From NCBI RefSeq assembly GCF_000576575.1, contig NZ_AWQS01000003.1, positions 1-64,000 of the forward strand: a stretch of DNA of 64,000 nucleotides, given 5' to 3'. Made by a program: the position numbers and the translations under genes. The notes beneath the pieces are model-generated. The model was not told the origin of the DNA. It saw only the letters and a program-made list of their open reading frames with translations, and did not search any database. Positions 61,414 to 64,000 of the stretch are shown one piece after another. The first letter of the stretch is position 1, and every line of letters begins with the position of its first letter. The DNA is from Intrasporangium chromatireducens Q5-1 (GTDB taxonomy: Bacteria > Actinomycetota > Actinomycetes > Actinomycetales > Dermatophilaceae).

Positions 61414-62696
61414 GCCGCTCACGCCCAGCGTCACGCGGCTCCCTGGTGCTCGTGCTGGCCGCGTTGACGATGCTCGGCCCGTTCACCATCGACACAATCT
61501 TCCCCGCCTTCCAGGCGATGGCCGCCGACCTGCGGGTCGAGAAGCTCGCGATGCAGCAGACGGTCAGCGTCTACATGGTCGCCTTCGCCATCACGAGCCT
61601 GTTCCACGGCTCCGTGTCGGACGCCCTTGGCCGCAAGCCCGTCATCATGACCGGCTGCGTCCTCTACGCCCTCGCCAGCGTGCTGTGTGCCGTGTCCACC
61701 AGCATGGCGATGCTGCTCGCCGCGCGCGCTCTGCAGGGGCTCGTGGCGGGAGCCGGAATGATCGTCGCCCGCACGGCGATCCGTGACCTCTACGACGGCT
61801 CCGAGGCACAGCGGTTCATGAGCCACGTGTCGCTCGTCTTCGCCATCGCCCCTGCCGTGGCGCCCGTCGTGGGTGGGTGGCTGCTCGGCTGGGGCTCCTG
61901 GCAGACGATCTTCTGGGTCCTCGCCGCGTATGGCGCCCTGCTGGTGCTTCTCGCGGGCGTGTTCCTGCCGGAGACCCACCCCGCCGAGCGGCGGGTGCCC
62001 TTCCGCCCGGGGCCGTTGCTGCAGAGCATCGCCCGGACGGCCAGGCACACGGGCGTGCAGCGGCTCTCCGGTGCCATCACGTGCAACTTCGCGGCTCTCT
62101 TCCTCTACATCGCGTCAGCGCCGGCCATCATCAACGACCACCTCCACCTGGGCGCCCAGGACTTCGGGGTGCTGTTCATCCCCCTCGTGGCCTGCATGAT
62201 GGTCGGATCGTTCCTCGCAGGAAGGCTCGCCGGCCGGACCCGGGCTCCGCTCATCGTCCTGACCGGGCTGGGGGTGTCGCTGCTGGGGGCCGCCTTCGGG
62301 ATCGCCTACCACCTCGCCGGCGGAGTGGCCGGCCTGCCCTGGACGATCGTCCCGGCGGCGGCCGCGGGCTTCGGTGTCTCGCTCGCCCTGCCGATCCTCA
62401 CCATCGAGCTGCTCGACCTGCGGCCCGACGCCCGGGGCTCGGTCTCGTCCTACCAGGCGTTCCTCACCACGCTGGTCAACGCTGCGGTGGCGGGTGTGGT
62501 CTCGCCGCTCGTCAGCGGTTCCCTGCTCGTCCTGGGCATCGTCGCGGCTGGTTTCACGGCTGCCGCACTGGCGCTGTGGGCGTGGGAGTTCCGGGTCACG
62601 GGCAGGCCGGCCCAGGGCGATCGGTCAGTGGTCGTCGATCCGCTGCCCGGACCGGCCTTCCCACGGCGTCGAGAGGACGACAGTCGTCCGGGTTGA
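61410..62696 (+). CDS. MFS transporter, Bcr/CflA drug-resistance type
   Basis: A 428-residue, twelve-helix transporter starting at GTG 61410. Signatures are MLGPFTIDTIFPAFQAMAAD, LFHGSVSDALGRKPVIMTGC (motif A), LQGLVAGAGMIVARTAIRDL and AIAPAVAPVVGGWLLGWGSW (motif C of antiporters), the Bcr/CflA pattern. It probably exports drugs or small metabolites such as cysteine-type compounds, as known for Bcr. It is translationally coupled to ybaK. The last 72 bases overlap the convergent Lrp gene. Confidence 0.9.
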   Translation: MSRSRPASRGSLVLVLAALTMLGPFTIDTIFPAFQAMAADLRVEKLAMQQTVSVYMVAFAITSLFHGSVSDALGRKPVIMTGCVLYALASVLCAVSTSMAMLLAARALQGLVAGAGMIVARTAIRDLYDGSEAQRFMSHVSLVFAIAPAVAPVVGGWLLGWGSWQTIFWVLAAYGALLVLLAGVFLPETHPAERRVPFRPGPLLQSIARTARHTGVQRLSGAITCNFAALFLYIASAPAIINDHLHLGAQDFGVLFIPLVACMMVGSFLAGRLAGRTRAPLIVLTGLGVSLLGAAFGIAYHLAGGVAGLPWTIVPAAAAGFGVSLALPILTIELLDLRPDARGSVSSYQAFLTTLVNAAVAGVVSPLVSGSLLVLGIVAAGFTAAALALWAWEFRVTGRPAQGDRSVVVDPLPGPAFPRRREDDSRPG

Positions 62697-63077
62697 CACA
62701 CTGGCGGCCGACCGGATGCGCGCCAACAGGTCCTCGAGGTCGCCCGGTGTCCCGACCCGGACCTTGAGGACGTAGCTCTCGTCCCCCGCGACCGAGTAGC
62801 AGTCCTCGATCTCCCGAATATGGATGAGCCGCTCGGGCACGTCATCTGGCGCGCTCGGGTCAAAGGGTGTCACCGAGACCAGAGCGGTCAGCGGCAGACC
62901 GATCTGGTCGGGGGCGATGTCGGCCCGGTAGCCGGTGATGACGCCGCGCTGCTCCAGCCGGCGCACCCGCTGGTGGACGGCGGAGGTCGACAGGCCGGTG
63001 GCCTTGCCCAGATCGGTGTAGCTCATCCGCCCGTCGGCCACCAGGAGGCTCACCAGCCGCCGATCCAGTTCTTCCAT
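62625..63077 (-). CDS. Lrp/AsnC-family transcriptional regulator
   Basis: A 150-residue Lrp protein: helix-turn-helix MEELDRRLVSLLVADGRMSY followed by TDLGKATGLSTSAVHQRVRR, hinge GVITGYRADIAPDQIG, and a RAM domain with IREIEDCYSVAGDESYVLKV ending in TVVLSTPWEGR. It senses amino acids through the RAM domain. The target is unknown; the nearby lysine cluster is one option but is 3 kb away. It is divergent from the exonuclease gene. Confidence 0.9.
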   Translation of the reverse strand: MEELDRRLVSLLVADGRMSYTDLGKATGLSTSAVHQRVRRLEQRGVITGYRADIAPDQIGLPLTALVSVTPFDPSAPDDVPERLIHIREIEDCYSVAGDESYVLKVRVGTPGDLEDLLARIRSAASVSTRTTVVLSTPWEGRSGQRIDDH

Positions 63078-63175
63078 GGGCGCAGGCTAGTGCAGCGGAC
63101 CCGCGATCCACCGCCCATTCCATGCCCACCGCTGACCGTGCCGTCGCTGCCCCGGACAGTGGCACGATGACCTCC

Positions 63176-64000
63176 ATGACGAAGCGGCTGCTCCTGCTCG
63201 ACTCGGCGAGCCTGTACTTTCGCGCCTTCTACGGCGTCCCCGAGCGGTCGTCGCCGAGTGGCGTGCCGACCAATGCGGTGCGAGGTTTCCTCGACATGCT
63301 CGCCCTGCTCATCGAGCGGTCCCGGCCCTCCCACGTCGTGGCGTGCTGGGACAATGACTGGCGACCGAGTTTCCGGGTCGAGGCCATCCCCTCCTACAAG
63401 AGTCATCGGGTCGCCGACGCGACCGGCGCCGAGGAAGTCCCGGAGGCACTGGAGGCGCAGGTTCCCCTCATCATCGAGGCCCTCGCCGGGATCGGCGTCG
63501 CCCGACTCGGGTCAGACGGCTTCGAGGCGGACGACGTGATCGGCACCCTTGCCACCCGACACAAGGACACGATGCCCGTCGACGTCGTCACCGGCGACCG
63601 GGACCTGTTCCAGCTCGTCGACGACTCGACCGGTCCGGTCCGCGTCGTCTACACGGCCAAGGGCGGCGTGCGTGCGCCGGACCTCGTCGACGAGGCGTAC
63701 CTCCGGGAGAAGTACGGCATCGACGGTGGTTCGGCCTATGCCGACATGGCCGTGTTGCGGGGTGACACCAGCGACGGACTCCCCGGCGTCACGGGGATCG
63801 GCGAGAAGACAGCGGCCAAGCTCATCACGACCTACGGGAGCCTGCAGGGACTGCGCGAGGCCATCGAAGCCGGTGACCCGGGCATCAAGGGAGCCCAGCG
63901 CTCACGGCTGGAGGGTGCAGCCGCCTACCTCGACGTGGCCCCCGCCGTCGTCGCAGTGGCCAAGGACGCGCCCCTCGACGACGTCGACCTTGCGGTCCCG
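63176..64000 (+). CDS. 5'-3' exonuclease (PolA exonuclease-domain protein), cut by the window end
   Basis: A 275-codon open frame runs from ATG 63176 to the window edge. It begins MTKRLLLLDSASLYFRAFYG and continues with the FEN-like metal motifs VVACWDNDWRPSFR, GFEADDVIGTLA and VVTGDRDLFQLVDD, then the helix-hairpin-helix DGLPGVTGIGEKTAAKL. It matches stand-alone actinobacterial 5'-3' exonucleases (Rv2090-like) rather than full DNA polymerase I, but the polymerase part could follow outside the window. The ATG at 63166 is out of frame. Confidence 0.88.
   Translation, partial: MTKRLLLLDSASLYFRAFYGVPERSSPSGVPTNAVRGFLDMLALLIERSRPSHVVACWDNDWRPSFRVEAIPSYKSHRVADATGAEEVPEALEAQVPLIIEALAGIGVARLGSDGFEADDVIGTLATRHKDTMPVDVVTGDRDLFQLVDDSTGPVRVVYTAKGGVRAPDLVDEAYLREKYGIDGGSAYADMAVLRGDTSDGLPGVTGIGEKTAAKLITTYGSLQGLREAIEAGDPGIKGAQRSRLEGAAAYLDVAPAVVAVAKDAPLDDVDLAVP

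Overview
The window comes from a high-GC actinobacterium, most likely of the order Micrococcales (inference from gene content). From about 18 kb to 27 kb the gene order matches the Mycobacterium tuberculosis Rv1822-Rv1832 block: pgsA-like, DUF881, small basic protein, DUF881, gcvH, garA, MerR, bifunctional nuclease, MerR, gcvP. RbpA, a two-gene lnt/ppm arrangement and several apparently leaderless TANNNT promoters also fit this phylum.

Positions 1 to about 17,403 look like the right-hand part of an integrated conjugative or mobilizable element. Its right border is a 46-bp copy of the 3' half of a tRNA-Pro gene, followed directly by what looks like the chromosomal tRNA terminator. The element carries a kdp potassium-ATPase operon with a small membrane peptide gene in front, an orphan DNA cytosine methyltransferase, a MobF-type relaxase-helicase (TraA), a DprA homologue, a small membrane protein and, next to the attachment site, an A/T-richer cassette. 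The cassette holds a D12-class adenine methyltransferase, a ParB-like protein, a PD-(D/E)xK nuclease and a convergent PIN-domain/winged-helix protein. It is the best candidate here for an undescribed defence or modification-linked system. No integrase and no type IV secretion genes lie in the window, so the rest of the element should lie to the left.

From 17.5 kb on the sequence looks like ordinary chromosome. It holds the division/glycine-cleavage block with a glycine riboswitch ahead of gcvP, a carboxylate-amine ligase, a TrmH methyltransferase, a luciferase-like monooxygenase with its FMN reductase, L-2-hydroxyglutarate oxidase, a YrdC-like protein, RlmC, a hemerythrin, a Fic protein behind a perfect palindromic promoter/operator, an Imm5-like protein coupled to a UvrA2-type ABC ATPase, a regulator/MFS efflux pair, RbpA, FxsA, polyprenol-phosphate mannose synthase and Lnt.

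From 53 kb to 60 kb is a lysine fermentation-type catabolic cluster: an AGCS amino-acid symporter, kal, kamE, kamD and kdd, with kamA divergent. Four successive start/stop overlaps couple kdd-kamD-kamE-kal. The 3-keto-5-aminohexanoate cleavage enzyme is absent from the window. The end holds a TetR/YbaK/Bcr-type MFS operon, an Lrp regulator and the start of a 5'-3' exonuclease gene.

Two sequence-level signals stand out in the chromosomal part. The 9-mer GTATGCCGC/GCGGCATAC occurs 13 times, twice as perfect inverted pairs, and was not seen in the mobile element. A roughly 64-bp palindromic intergenic repeat is present in two copies, one of which is read through as the C-terminus of kdd.
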